64,000 nt of DNA from Clostridiaceae bacterium (GCA_902362725.1 CABIXM010000002.1:188340-252339), one strand, 5' to 3'; shown: positions 54,260-63,651, numbered from the stretch's first letter. The notes: generated by a model not told the origin, from the letters alone. Made by a program: numbers and translations.

Positions 54260-54985
54260 TTAATTGTCTTCCTCTTCCAAAAGTCTCCGTAATAAAACTT
54301 CCCGGTTATTTAAGAACACTTCCGTCACCTGGTAGCTCTCGGTCTCCTCGTAGGCGCAGGAGTGAATCGCACCGTCGTCAAAGCAGTAAATATCCGCGCC
54401 CGGGATGCCCAGCAGAATCGGCGAATGGGTCACAATCAGGAACTGGCTACCGCTTTTCGCGCAGCGGTGAATCTCCATCAGCAGTGTGAGCTGCCGCTGG
54501 GGTGAAAGGGCCGCTTCGGGCTCGTCGAACAGATACAGGCCATTGGGCCTCAGATAATTCTGAGCCAGAGCCAGAAAGCTCTCGCCGTGGGATTTTTCGT
54601 GATATCTGGCTGACGGATGCAGCGGATCAGCATAGTCCTCCTCCTGGGTCGCCACATTGTAGAAGCTTTCCGCCCGCAGGAAATAGCCGATTTTCTCCCT
54701 CCGATAGCCTTTTATCAAACGGATGGCGTCACAGAGCTCCGAGTGGGTATCATAGGTGGAAAAGTTATAATTTTTCGTTCCGCCCTCCGGGTTAAAGCCA
54801 TGGGCCACCGCAATAGCTTCTAATAGCGTGGACTTTCCACTGCCGTTCTCACCCACGAAGAAGGTAATCGGTTTTGTGAAATCGAGGCGTTCTATGCCCC
54901 GAAATGCTTCGATATAGTTTAAATAGCTGTCCGGATCGATTCGGTTCCAGTCGAACTGGACGGCCTGTATGAATTGTTGCTTCAT
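54260..54985 (-). CDS. AAA-type ATPase (ABC/SMC-like fold)
   Basis: The 241-residue protein has Walker A GENGSGKST (about 42-50), a signature-like stretch SHGESFLALAQ, Walker B LYLFDEPEAALSP (about 155) and a switch histidine in LIVTHSP. It resembles the single-domain AAA_23 ATPases found beside nucleases and in defence systems. Longer N-terminal starts exist; the ATG at 54985 follows AGGAG. It heads the likely operon with the U32-like and unknown proteins. Confidence 0.75.
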   Translation of the reverse strand: MKQQFIQAVQFDWNRIDPDSYLNYIEAFRGIERLDFTKPITFFVGENGSGKSTLLEAIAVAHGFNPEGGTKNYNFSTYDTHSELCDAIRLIKGYRREKIGYFLRAESFYNVATQEEDYADPLHPSARYHEKSHGESFLALAQNYLRPNGLYLFDEPEAALSPQRQLTLLMEIHRCAKSGSQFLIVTHSPILLGIPGADIYCFDDGAIHSCAYEETESYQVTEVFLNNREVLLRRLLEEEDN

Positions 54986-55062
54986 GTATCTATACTCCTC
55001 ACTTGCGCTCATTATATCATATCCTGCCCTCTCCCACCATACAAACCGCCACTGCTCCGCGC

Positions 55063-55104
55063 AAAAAGCCCCATAAACAGTTTCTCACCACTGTTTATGA
55101 GGCT
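55063..55104 (-). terminator. Terminator after the gene remnant
   Basis: A 15-base stem (AGCC-CATAAACAGT and complement) followed on the minus strand by TTTTTG. It ends no intact gene in the window. Confidence 0.8.
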
Positions 55105-55112
55105 CCTCTTCT

Positions 55113-55187
55113 TTACTCCTCTGTAATCGGAAATGTCACCTGCCAGTTTTCCTCTATGTTAACGTTTTGAGAACATGAAAAGCCCAT
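55113..55187 (-). pseudogene. Probable 3' remnant of a truncated gene
   Basis: A 24-codon frame ending NIEENWQVTFPITEE and a stop lies nine bases before a strong terminator. It has no ribosome site. Its composition looks like the normal C-terminus of a larger protein whose upstream part was lost. The AT-rich restriction island begins just beyond it. Confidence 0.4.
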
Positions 55188-55293
55188 AAATAGGGGATTT
55201 GTGTATGGCAGTGTTGCATATGTGTTGTATGCGGTTGGCTGCCCACACATTCCCAGAGCTACTCATTACTTTAGCAAAGAAAGGATTAATACT

Positions 55294-55533
55294 ATGAAAA
55301 TACATTTTGCTTACTATAACCAGTACAAGAACGGAATTGATATTGCTTTTGCTGATAATACACTTCTATTCTTATCCTGTGCAGAAGCTGAAAAGAATCT
55401 CCATACTACACCTAACTCTCAAAGGCTTATTGATAACCTTGCAATTGATAATCCGCTTATGTATGCTGCACTTGCTCTTGATTGTGAGTTGCAGGATTGG
55501 GCTGATGCTATGGATGAGGATTGGAGTCCTTAA
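55294..55533 (+). CDS. Small DUF6061-like protein
   Basis: The 79-residue protein starts MKIHFAYYNQYKNGIDIAFA and ends CELQDWADAMDEDWSP, with NPLMYAALAL near the end. The layout resembles small DUF6061-type proteins common on clostridial mobile elements; this is pattern recognition only. AAAGGA lies eight bases before the ATG at 55294. It is convergent with hsdR, 16 bases away, with no terminator visible between them. Confidence 0.6.
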   Translation: MKIHFAYYNQYKNGIDIAFADNTLLFLSCAEAEKNLHTTPNSQRLIDNLAIDNPLMYAALALDCELQDWADAMDEDWSP

Positions 55534-55549
55534 TCCAAAACATCTTTAA

Positions 55550-58500
55550 CTATATTACTCCAAAATATTTTTCAAAGAATACCTTTAACTTATCAATTAC
55601 TGTTTGTTTTTTCAAAACCCTATTTGAGCCACCAGAGAATCTTGAAATTGGAGGTAATATTTTATCAATATCTGTTCCTGTGGTTTTTATTCCTCCATCT
55701 CTAAATGAATTCTCTATAAATTTTTGAGCTTCATCATGTTTTAGTTTTTCATCTTGAATGATTTTTTCTAAATCTTTCTCTTTTTGTTTTTTTACAAAAT
55801 CTTGCCAATCCTTTTCAACATCCGTTTTTACTGTCATTTGGGCAACAAAACCTTCAATTAAAGCTTTTTTGCTACGTAACTCAACGCTTGCATCTATTGA
55901 TTTGTTAATATTAGCAAGAATTGTTTTATCTTCACAGTTCGATTCATGATATTTTACAACAAGCATCAAGATGTAATCTATATTGACCTCAACCTGCTTA
56001 ATAAGTTCTATTTCAAAAACTATATCATCATTAATTCGTTCTTTTTCAATGTCACTTTTTTTAGCATAATCTTGATATAAGTCAATGTAAATACTCTGAT
56101 AATCTTGTAAATCTATAGCTGATACAGAACTATCATTTTCGAAATCATCAAAACATCTTAAAATATTTCTCAATTTCAAAATGCTACCAAATAGTTTGAT
56201 AAAATTTTTTTCGTTATCCTCGCCGATGATTTGACTGCCTATCGGAAATTCATTTACCAGTCTGGTTACAAGCTCGTTATAACCTTCAATATGCTTTCCG
56301 TGCTCATCTTCATAGCCATTCATATACTCATTGTAAGTTTTTAGAATAACCATACCTCTTGCGTTTTTATCCCCAAAAAGTGCTAAGGCATTATTAGTGG
56401 CTGTTTCAAGGTTTCTAAAACAAACAATGTTTCCAAATGTTTTAACTGAGTTCAAAATACGATTAGTACGGGAAAACGCTTGTATCAAACCATGATCCTT
56501 TAAATTCTTATCTACCCATAAGGTATTGAGAGTTGTAGCGTCAAATCCCGTTAGAAACATATTGACTACGATCAGCAAATCAATCTCACGATTTTTCATT
56601 CTCAATGATACATCTTTATAATAGTTTGGAAATTTATCGGCAGATGTATCATAGCTAACCTTAAACAGCTTATTATAATCATCAATCGCACTGTCAAGAA
56701 AATCCCGTGAAGTCTGATCAAGACCACTTGTGTCAAAATTCTCATCTTGCAAGATATCATCCGGATCTTCTTCGTTTGGATTAAAACTGAATATCGTAGC
56801 AATATTTAATTTGTGACCCGTTTCCTCCATTTGCTTTTTAAATTCATTGTAGTATGCAATCGCTGCCGGAATAGATGCAACTGCAAAAATCGAATTAAAA
56901 CCATTTACTTTTGCAGTTGATTTTTGCTCTGATACAGTATTATTCTTGGACCTCGCCATTTTTTCTACATTCGTAATCACTTTATGGTCATAATAGGAAC
57001 GACTTTGATTGCGATAAGTTTTCTGCTCAAAATGTTCAAGAATGTATTGTGTAATCTCAGATACTCTTTTAGGGTCAAGCAAAGCTTTTTCACGGTCAAT
57101 TGCCTTTACTTGCTTATCGTATAAAAGCTCAGGGTTTTTGATCGTGTTGATATAATCAATTCTAAAAGGCAATACATTACCATCATGGATAGCATCAACA
57201 ATGGTGTATGCGTGCAGTGGTCTTACTTTATTTCCGTTTTCATCCGGTTCACCGCCGAAAACCTGTGCTGTGGTACGCATATTCGGAGCGTTGGAACTGT
57301 TCGAGTTTATTGCAAAAATAGGGGTGCCTGTAAACCCGAAGATATGATAATTTTTAAAGTGCTTTGTAATAGACTTGTGCATATCTCCAAACTGAGAACG
57401 ATGGCATTCATCAAAAATCATAACAATGTGTTTTTTATAAACTTCATGTTCTTTGTTCTTGGATATGAATTTATCTAACTTTTGAATGGTTGTGATGATG
57501 ATTCTTGCATTATCATCTTCCATTTGTTTTTGCAGAATTTTAGTAGAGGTGTTGCTGTTGGCAGCACCTTTTTCAAATCTGTCGTATTCTTTCATTGTTT
57601 GGTAGTCAAGATCTTTTCTATCGACAACAAATAATACTTTATCAATGAAATTCAATCCTTGAGCAAGCTGTGCGGTTTTAAAGCTGGTTAAAGTCTTGCC
57701 GCTTCCGGTGGTATGCCAAATGTAACCGCCTGCCTCTTTTCTGCCGGTTTTTTTGAGATTAGTAGAAACGATAATGCGGTTTAGGATTTTTTCAGTTGCC
57801 GCAATTTGATAAGGACGCATTACCAATAGTAAATCATCTGAAGTAAACACACAGTAACGAGTCAAAATATTAAGCAGCGTATGTTTTGCAAAAAAGGTTT
57901 TTGTAAAGTCCACAAGGTCCGGGATGGTACGGTTTTTTTCATCCGCCCAATAACTTGTAAATTCAAAGCTATTAGAAGTCTTTTTCTTTTTTGCTGCGTT
58001 TTTTTCTGCATTATCTTTGATATGCTGAAATCTTGTTGTATTAGAATAATACTTTGTGTGTGTACCATTGGAGATTACAAACAGCTGTACATACTGATAC
58101 AATCCGCTGCCTGCCCAAAAACTGTCACGCTGGTATCGATTGATTTGGTTAAACGCTTCTCGAATTGCGTTCCCTCGTTTTTTAAGCTCAATATGCACCA
58201 ATGGCAATCCGTTTACCAAAATCGTCACATCATAACGAGTATCATGCTTTCCGCCATCTTCTTCATACTGGTTTATTACCTGCAAATGATTGTTATGAAT
58301 GTTGGTTTTGTCGATCAGTTTGATGTTTTTTACATATCCGTTATCAAGGGTAATGTTTTGCAGATACTCTTCCTGTATTTTGCGGGTTTTCTCTACAATT
58401 CCATCATTACCGTTTGAAATAACGCTGTTGTAAAAGTCGTTCCACTCTTTATCGAAAAAGGTGTAGTTATTCAGTTTTTCAAGCTGTGTACGGAGGTTGT

Positions 58501-58681
58501 CAATTAAGTCCTGTTCGCTTTTTATAGTAATGTATTCGTAGCCTTGACTGACAAGGCGATTTATAAAATCTTGTTCAAGCGCCGCTTCGCTTTGATAGTC
58601 GGTGCTTTTTCTTTTTTCGGGTGTGTACTCAGCCACTACTGTACTTTCAGTAGAGCTTGCCACAATTTCAAAGCTATTCAT
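55550..58681 (-). CDS. hsdR: Type I restriction enzyme R subunit (HsdR)
   Basis: The 1043-residue motor and nuclease subunit cuts unmethylated DNA after translocation. It has an N-terminal nuclease core (about 145-175; RYDVTILVNGLPLVHIELKK, with the D...E-x-K residues), a helicase Walker A TGSGKTLTS (about 327-335), DECHRS (about 426) and later helicase motifs (TGFDATTL, QAFSRTNR). The C-terminal helical part binds HsdM/HsdS. It appears intact. Its start overlaps hsdS by eight bases. Confidence 0.95.
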   Translation of the reverse strand: MNSFEIVASSTESTVVAEYTPEKRKSTDYQSEAALEQDFINRLVSQGYEYITIKSEQDLIDNLRTQLEKLNNYTFFDKEWNDFYNSVISNGNDGIVEKTRKIQEEYLQNITLDNGYVKNIKLIDKTNIHNNHLQVINQYEEDGGKHDTRYDVTILVNGLPLVHIELKKRGNAIREAFNQINRYQRDSFWAGSGLYQYVQLFVISNGTHTKYYSNTTRFQHIKDNAEKNAAKKKKTSNSFEFTSYWADEKNRTIPDLVDFTKTFFAKHTLLNILTRYCVFTSDDLLLVMRPYQIAATEKILNRIIVSTNLKKTGRKEAGGYIWHTTGSGKTLTSFKTAQLAQGLNFIDKVLFVVDRKDLDYQTMKEYDRFEKGAANSNTSTKILQKQMEDDNARIIITTIQKLDKFISKNKEHEVYKKHIVMIFDECHRSQFGDMHKSITKHFKNYHIFGFTGTPIFAINSNSSNAPNMRTTAQVFGGEPDENGNKVRPLHAYTIVDAIHDGNVLPFRIDYINTIKNPELLYDKQVKAIDREKALLDPKRVSEITQYILEHFEQKTYRNQSRSYYDHKVITNVEKMARSKNNTVSEQKSTAKVNGFNSIFAVASIPAAIAYYNEFKKQMEETGHKLNIATIFSFNPNEEDPDDILQDENFDTSGLDQTSRDFLDSAIDDYNKLFKVSYDTSADKFPNYYKDVSLRMKNREIDLLIVVNMFLTGFDATTLNTLWVDKNLKDHGLIQAFSRTNRILNSVKTFGNIVCFRNLETATNNALALFGDKNARGMVILKTYNEYMNGYEDEHGKHIEGYNELVTRLVNEFPIGSQIIGEDNEKNFIKLFGSILKLRNILRCFDDFENDSSVSAIDLQDYQSIYIDLYQDYAKKSDIEKERINDDIVFEIELIKQVEVNIDYILMLVVKYHESNCEDKTILANINKSIDASVELRSKKALIEGFVAQMTVKTDVEKDWQDFVKKQKEKDLEKIIQDEKLKHDEAQKFIENSFRDGGIKTTGTDIDKILPPISRFSGGSNRVLKKQTVIDKLKVFFEKYFGVI

Positions 58682-59924
58682 TTTCCGCCGCCTCCTTTTT
58701 CTTAAAAGTTAAGAGCTTATCTCGGTAATATTCATATTGTTTTTGTCTTGCTTCGATTTCGGCAGGCAATCCCTCGCTGATATCGTTGCAAAGCTTATCG
58801 AAACGGTCAAGAATATCAACAATGCGCTGTTGTTCTGCAAGCGATTTTTTCTCATCTTCCGGATATGGAATTGGAATAGTTAATTTTTCAAAATCGGTTT
58901 TATTAAATTTACTCTGTCCCATATTTGAAGTGACTTTTTTCAATTTCTTTTGAAATTCAAAAGATTCAAATGTGTATTTTAAATATAGCAAATTAACTTT
59001 ACTGCTACGAATTAGCAACGCGTTTTTAGCAAGAGCATTGTATTTATACGGTAGCTTTATTGGATCGATATAGTATACTTCTCCACAATTTCCTACACTA
59101 GGTAAAACAATACATGGGGTATCTAATTGAACTCTCCACAAATAATCATATGAATCTTTAGATATATAAATTGGTGAGTTATTGGTATAATTGCACTTAA
59201 TATCAACTGTTCTTATTAGCTGGGCATAATCTGGTTTTGATAAATAAGGCACTTTTTTTGAAACTTCAGCAAAAGAACCCGCTGCTGCAAAGTTAGTTAT
59301 TGTGTCACAAACTTCTTTTATCGGATATAATTTACTCTGCTTAATCGAATTTAAAACAGTGTCCCTATAATACTCATATTGCTGTTTTCTCGCAGTGAGT
59401 TCCGTAGTGAGTTCCGTAGTGAGTTCCGTAAATTTATCCAATATACGAACGATTTCTTCTTGTACCGGTAAAGGTGGAAGAGGAATTATGAAGTCTTCAG
59501 TTACTCGCAAAGAAATTTGAGGTAATGATCCCATTCCTGAAGCTGCTTCTCTGAAGTGTTCAATATTATTTTTCAGAACATAATATAAATATTTTACTTT
59601 GATTGGATTATCTGCTGTATATGCCCACATTTCATTTTTAAAAGTAAATGGTTTATCATAATAAACAGCATCAATTACCCCTCTGGACTGCACTAAAACA
59701 GCAGGTACTCTCGTAATATTTGCATTAGGTATATCAGCTTCATGAGCAGTGATGACAGTTTTTCCTCCTGCAAAGATTTTGATTTCACCGTCATCAGATG
59801 CAATTTCCTTCATTTTGCCCGCAGTAATAGGAGTACCTTTTATTCTTGCATAACTATTTTTTATTTTCTTAAATTCTACCCCATTTGGGCAAAGTTCATT
59901 TATAAGTTGTTCTAATTTACTCAT
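58674..59924 (-). CDS. hsdS: Type I restriction enzyme specificity subunit (HsdS)
   Basis: The 416-residue protein has two target-recognition domains (about 10-150 and 205-360), each followed by a conserved coiled-coil region (RKQQYEYYRD at about 179 and RQKQYEYYRD near the end). It chooses the DNA site for both methylation and cutting. The central spacer holds three exact copies of TELT (residues about 166-177). In EcoR124-type systems a change in TAEL copy number shifts the gap in the recognised site. The ATG at 59924 follows GGAGG. Confidence 0.93.
   Translation of the reverse strand: MSKLEQLINELCPNGVEFKKIKNSYARIKGTPITAGKMKEIASDDGEIKIFAGGKTVITAHEADIPNANITRVPAVLVQSRGVIDAVYYDKPFTFKNEMWAYTADNPIKVKYLYYVLKNNIEHFREAASGMGSLPQISLRVTEDFIIPLPPLPVQEEIVRILDKFTELTTELTTELTARKQQYEYYRDTVLNSIKQSKLYPIKEVCDTITNFAAAGSFAEVSKKVPYLSKPDYAQLIRTVDIKCNYTNNSPIYISKDSYDYLWRVQLDTPCIVLPSVGNCGEVYYIDPIKLPYKYNALAKNALLIRSSKVNLLYLKYTFESFEFQKKLKKVTSNMGQSKFNKTDFEKLTIPIPYPEDEKKSLAEQQRIVDILDRFDKLCNDISEGLPAEIEARQKQYEYYRDKLLTFKKKEAAENE
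59395..59430. repeat. Three exact 12-bp tandem repeats inside hsdS
   Basis: GTGAGTTCCGTA occurs three times without mismatch, in the hsdS central spacer. Each copy adds four residues (TELT), so slippage keeps the frame. Confidence 0.95.
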
Positions 59925-60720
59925 TCTCCTCACCTCCGGTATGCCAACCTAAGGTACCTATCGCATCCATTAGTTCTCTGTTAGTTTTTATTTTTTCCAG
60001 TACACCTGTAACTAATCGATAAAAAGCATCAAATTTTTGTAATGCCTCATCTTCGTCATAATCTCCATGAACTACATCACTAAGCTCACCAAATAGTTTA
60101 TAGCCATCTTCAGCAAATTCCGAAGGAATGATATTACACTGATCTTTTACTGGTGTAAGAATCTGAATAAACGGTTTAAGATTGCCGTTTGCTTTCCTCG
60201 TTTCAATGGGCGGATTTGCAGCCTCTGCTGTTTGGATAATAATTCTTTCAAAAACCTTTCTCAAATAAACAATAGACCCTGCTCCAAATCCTTCTCTGGC
60301 TGCCTTTCTGGCTTTTTCCAAAGCATCTGTGAAATCACCGTAAGTTTCAGTATTTAGCGAAACTGCTTCCGAAAATTTCTCACTTCTTTTTGCAATACGC
60401 ACATAAGGATATTGACTATGTATATTATCTTCTCCTCTGCACTCAAGCAAAAACCACATTTGCACAGAAGCACCGCAACGAGGGCACTCAAGAACACAGT
60501 CAATGCTGACAGTCTTTTCGTTTACACCAATGCAGAACAAGTCCTCCCCAGAATAAAATGTGCGCTGATCGCCGCAATTATTACAATAATAATTTAATGC
60601 AACTTTACCGACCGCTATTTTTTTAGAATTTCCGGTTTTAAGCTTCCTACTGCCCAAAAAGCCTTCTATTTGTACATAATCTGTTGTTATCGGTTTTGAT
60701 AACACATCTGATAATCTCAT
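59917..60720 (-). CDS. DUF4145-like zinc-ribbon protein in the hsd operon
   Basis: The 267-residue protein has a zinc-ribbon-like N-terminal half (CNNCGD at about 46-51 and CPRCGA at about 79-84) and a helical C-terminal domain (about 125-255). LRKVFERIIIQTAEA and LFGELSDVVHGDYDEDEA match the spacing of DUF4145, a HEPN-related fold seen in restriction loci. It could be an accessory or toxin-like RNase; the HEPN RX4-6H motif is not clear. It sits between hsdM and hsdS, overlaps hsdS by eight bases, and so is probably co-expressed. Confidence 0.7.
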   Translation of the reverse strand: MRLSDVLSKPITTDYVQIEGFLGSRKLKTGNSKKIAVGKVALNYYCNNCGDQRTFYSGEDLFCIGVNEKTVSIDCVLECPRCGASVQMWFLLECRGEDNIHSQYPYVRIAKRSEKFSEAVSLNTETYGDFTDALEKARKAAREGFGAGSIVYLRKVFERIIIQTAEAANPPIETRKANGNLKPFIQILTPVKDQCNIIPSEFAEDGYKLFGELSDVVHGDYDEDEALQKFDAFYRLVTGVLEKIKTNRELMDAIGTLGWHTGGEENE

Positions 60721-60723
60721 ACA

Positions 60724-62388
60724 TTACGCCTCCTCAATTTCAGCTATAATCGCATCAATTTCGGCACGCAATGTATTTTCACGCTGAACAATTTCAGATA
60801 TTTGCTTGTTAAGGACAGCTATATCGATAGCTTCTCTTGTATCCTCGCTTTCTACATAAGTTGACACAGAAAGATTGTAATCTGCATTTTCAATATCTTC
60901 CTGTTTAACAAGAGCAGTAAAATGCTTTTCCGTCTTTCGGTTGATATAAGCGTTTAATATATTCTGAATGTTATCAGGCTCGTTGCTTGATGTTCCATCC
61001 CCCAATTTATTGCTGTTGGTAGACTTGACAAATTCTTTTGAAGCATCAATAAACAGAGTTTGGTTGTCAACTTTAGATTTTTTGAGAACCATAATACAAG
61101 TCGCAATGCTTGTTCCGTAAAAAAGATTATCGGGCAGCTGAATGATACATTCGATATAGTTATTATCAATCAGATATTTTCTGATTTTCTGTTCTGCACC
61201 TCCACGATACATAATACCGGGAAAACAAACAATAGCCGCCGTTCCGTCTGTAGCAAGCCAATGCAGGCAATGCATAATAAAAGCAAAGTCCGCTTTTGAT
61301 TTAGGAGCCAATACACCGGCAGGAGAAAAGCGAGGATCGTTTATCAGTGTTCCGTTGTCAGAGCCTTCCCATTTTATAGAGTACGGGGGATTTGAAACGA
61401 TGGCTTCAAACGGTTCTTCGTCCCAATGCTTAGGATCAGTCAAAGTGTCGCCATGTTCAATGCTGAATTTATCGTAACCTATGTCGTGTAAGAACATATT
61501 GATGCGGCAAAGGTTATAAGTTGTAATGTTAATTTCCTGACCAAAGAATCCATTACGGACATTGTCTTTACCAAGAATTTTTGCAAACTTCAAAAGTAAC
61601 GAACCGCTTCCCACAGCAGGATCGTATACTTTATTTACTTCTGTTTTCATTTTACCGTTATTATCAAGAAGTGAAATTTTTGTCAGAAGCTCAGATACCT
61701 CTTGTGGGGTGAAAAATTCGCCGCCGCTTTTTCCGGCGTTAGAAGCGTACATTCCCATCAGATACTCATAAGTATCCCCAAATGCATCAATGGAATTATC
61801 TTGATAATTACCAAGATCCATATCCCCGATAACAGTAATTAATCTTTTAAGCCTTTTGTTTCTTTTAATAACTGTTGGTCCGAGCTTATTGCTGTTCACA
61901 TCTATATCATCAAACAGTCCTTTAAAATTTTCTTCGCTTGGACTTCCAATGGCAGAGGCTTCGATGTTCTTAAAAATCTCTTGTAGTTTTTCATTTAGAT
62001 TTTCGTCCAAGTCACTAATTTCAATTTCCTTACCATTTTTTTCAGACTTTTCTTTAACATCTTTATCTTCTTTTCTAATTTTCAATAATAAATTATTAAA
62101 CAATTCAGTTGGCTTGATAAAGAATCCCTTTTCTTGCACCATTTCATCTCTAATGCTTTCTGCTACATCATCATCAATCTTGGCATAATCAAACTCATTA
62201 TTTCCTGCATCCCATTCCCCTTTATTTATGTAACTTGTAAGATTTTCAGATATGTATCTATAAAACAGTATACCTAAAACATACTGTTTAAAATCCCAGC
62301 CATCAACGCTGCCCCTAAGTTCATTAGCAAGTGTCCATATTGTACGATAAAGTTCATTTCTTTCTTGTTCTCTTTTATTATCACTCAT
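60724..62388 (-). CDS. hsdM: Type I restriction enzyme methylase subunit (HsdM)
   Basis: The 554-residue protein methylates adenine (N6) in the recognition site. It has the N-terminal HsdM domain (about 1-145; WTLANELRGSVDGWDFKQYV) and an adenine-methyltransferase core with YDPAVGSGSLLLKFA (about 260) and the catalytic VSNPPYSIKW (about 331-340). The GGEFFTPQEV element of this family is also present. The start at 62388 overlaps the HTH gene by eight bases and uses GGAG nine bases upstream. Confidence 0.95.
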   Translation of the reverse strand: MSDNKREQERNELYRTIWTLANELRGSVDGWDFKQYVLGILFYRYISENLTSYINKGEWDAGNNEFDYAKIDDDVAESIRDEMVQEKGFFIKPTELFNNLLLKIRKEDKDVKEKSEKNGKEIEISDLDENLNEKLQEIFKNIEASAIGSPSEENFKGLFDDIDVNSNKLGPTVIKRNKRLKRLITVIGDMDLGNYQDNSIDAFGDTYEYLMGMYASNAGKSGGEFFTPQEVSELLTKISLLDNNGKMKTEVNKVYDPAVGSGSLLLKFAKILGKDNVRNGFFGQEINITTYNLCRINMFLHDIGYDKFSIEHGDTLTDPKHWDEEPFEAIVSNPPYSIKWEGSDNGTLINDPRFSPAGVLAPKSKADFAFIMHCLHWLATDGTAAIVCFPGIMYRGGAEQKIRKYLIDNNYIECIIQLPDNLFYGTSIATCIMVLKKSKVDNQTLFIDASKEFVKSTNSNKLGDGTSSNEPDNIQNILNAYINRKTEKHFTALVKQEDIENADYNLSVSTYVESEDTREAIDIAVLNKQISEIVQRENTLRAEIDAIIAEIEEA

Positions 62389-62734
62389 TTTTGCAATCTC
62401 CATTCTTAAGTATTTTTTTGTAATTTATGTTTTTTCGCAATTCACTGCACAACTCTTTATCTTTTAATATTTCAGCAATATCAGCAGGCACTTCATTTCG
62501 CTCTTGTGCAGCCAAGTCAAAAAATAAATTTCTTTGCTCTTCTGTTGGATTCAACAACTTTAGCATTGCAAATTGTCTTTCTGGAGGAGGTGGATTAACT
62601 TTACCACTTAAAATGTCATAAAAATACGGTTTTTTTATACCGAGTGTGGTGTAAAACTTGATATTTGATAAGTTTGCCTCTTTTATCATTTGTGCAAGTA
62701 AATTGCAAAATTTAATAGAATTATCATTATCCAA
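62381..62734 (-). CDS. HTH regulator of the hsd operon
   Basis: The 117-residue protein has an N-terminal helix-turn-helix of the XRE type (about 8-45; AQMIKEANLSNIKFYTTLGI) and a helical C-terminus. It begins with a TTG start, supported by GGTGGTG five bases upstream; no in-frame ATG follows nearby. It is the first gene before hsdM, with a 30-base palindrome at 62757-62786 just upstream. It probably controls itself and the methylase, like controller proteins of restriction systems. Confidence 0.7.
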   Translation of the reverse strand: MDNDNSIKFCNLLAQMIKEANLSNIKFYTTLGIKKPYFYDILSGKVNPPPPERQFAMLKLLNPTEEQRNLFFDLAAQERNEVPADIAEILKDKELCSELRKNINYKKILKNGDCKNE

Positions 62735-62756
62735 GTAATCACCACCATTTCTAATT

Positions 62757-62786
62757 TAGTATGTAAGTATACATACTTACATACTA
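62757..62786. promoter_or_regulatory. 30-bp palindromic operator of the hsd operon
   Basis: Two 14-base arms (TAGTATGTAAGTAT and its complement) around a two-base centre (AC). It lies 22 bases upstream of the HTH start codon. The arms contain internal GTATGTAAGTAT symmetry. Confidence 0.85.
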
Positions 62787-62799
62787 TCATTTTTCTAAT

Positions 62800-62840
62800 A
62801 AAAAATCAACAAGAATCAATCGTGTATTTATTGATTCTTG
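62800..62840 (-). terminator. Terminator of the coiled-coil protein gene
   Basis: CAAGAATCAAT and its complement (62810-62820 and 62830-62840), followed on the minus strand by TTGATTTTTTAT. Confidence 0.8.
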
Positions 62841-62901
62841 CTGGTTTTTATAGACGATAGATTTCTTATCTATTATATCTCTATGTGTATTTATATTTTA
62901 T

Positions 62902-63651
62902 TCATCCTTTTACTTTTCCCTCATACATCTCCCACAATCTCTTCTGCTCTGCTCCTATCCTCAATATCTCCTGCAAATCCCTCACCATCGCCTCAACATT
63001 AGCATCCATCTGCTCAACAGTACCAGTGCGATTACCTGCCGAAATCTCCCATCGAACACTCTCTTTAGAGTAATATTCTTTAGTCTCCACATTCATATAT
63101 CCATACAACGAATATGAATAGCCACTGCTTTTCTCTAGGAATATCGGTGCTACTTCCCCTTTAGAAGTTTTCCATCTCATCAGCCTCGGAAACCAACACA
63201 AGCCTTCTTTTATCAGTTCTTTGAATGCTTCAAGCAGCTTGCCCAGCTCATTCAATATTCCACGGAATGAGTTTCCTGCCTCTATTGTCTTATCTGCTTC
63301 GACCTGATTAGCATATTCTTCTATTGTAGGTGCAAATAATCTGAATGACGATACAAAATTCTTGATTCTATCAAGTAATATCGTAGCATCTTCTGCTTTT
63401 TCAATAGCACTTGCCAACTCTTCATTTACCGATTGAAGTTCTGACCTCTTTTCGTCAAGTTCCATTGATATCTGTTTTGATTCTCTACTATCCATTTCTG
63501 ATAGTGACTTAGTAATCCGCCGCATACTTTCCAGGCATGAAATATCAGACTCCAGTTTTTCTTTTTTATTCGTATATTCTTTTTCAATAGATTTCGATGT
63601 AATGGCACTTTTCTTATTGCTCACATGAGCTGTATATGAAATATTTCCCAT
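62902..63651 (-). CDS. Coiled-coil protein of unknown function
   Basis: The 249-residue protein starts MGNISYTAHVSNKKSAITSK (ATG 63651, AAGGAG upstream). Residues about 22-95 form a coiled coil rich in Glu, Ser and Lys. A C-terminal globular part (about 110-249) contains YSYSLYGYMNVETKEYY and WEISAGNRTGTVEQMD. No signal peptide or membrane segment. It shares the AT-rich composition of the restriction island. I do not recognise the family. Confidence 0.65.
   Translation of the reverse strand: MGNISYTAHVSNKKSAITSKSIEKEYTNKKEKLESDISCLESMRRITKSLSEMDSRESKQISMELDEKRSELQSVNEELASAIEKAEDATILLDRIKNFVSSFRLFAPTIEEYANQVEADKTIEAGNSFRGILNELGKLLEAFKELIKEGLCWFPRLMRWKTSKGEVAPIFLEKSSGYSYSLYGYMNVETKEYYSKESVRWEISAGNRTGTVEQMDANVEAMVRDLQEILRIGAEQKRLWEMYEGKVKG

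Noticed and set aside
59395-59430. CRISPR array
   Set aside because: The 12-bp units are directly adjacent with no spacers and lie inside hsdS; no CRISPR array or cas gene was seen in the window.
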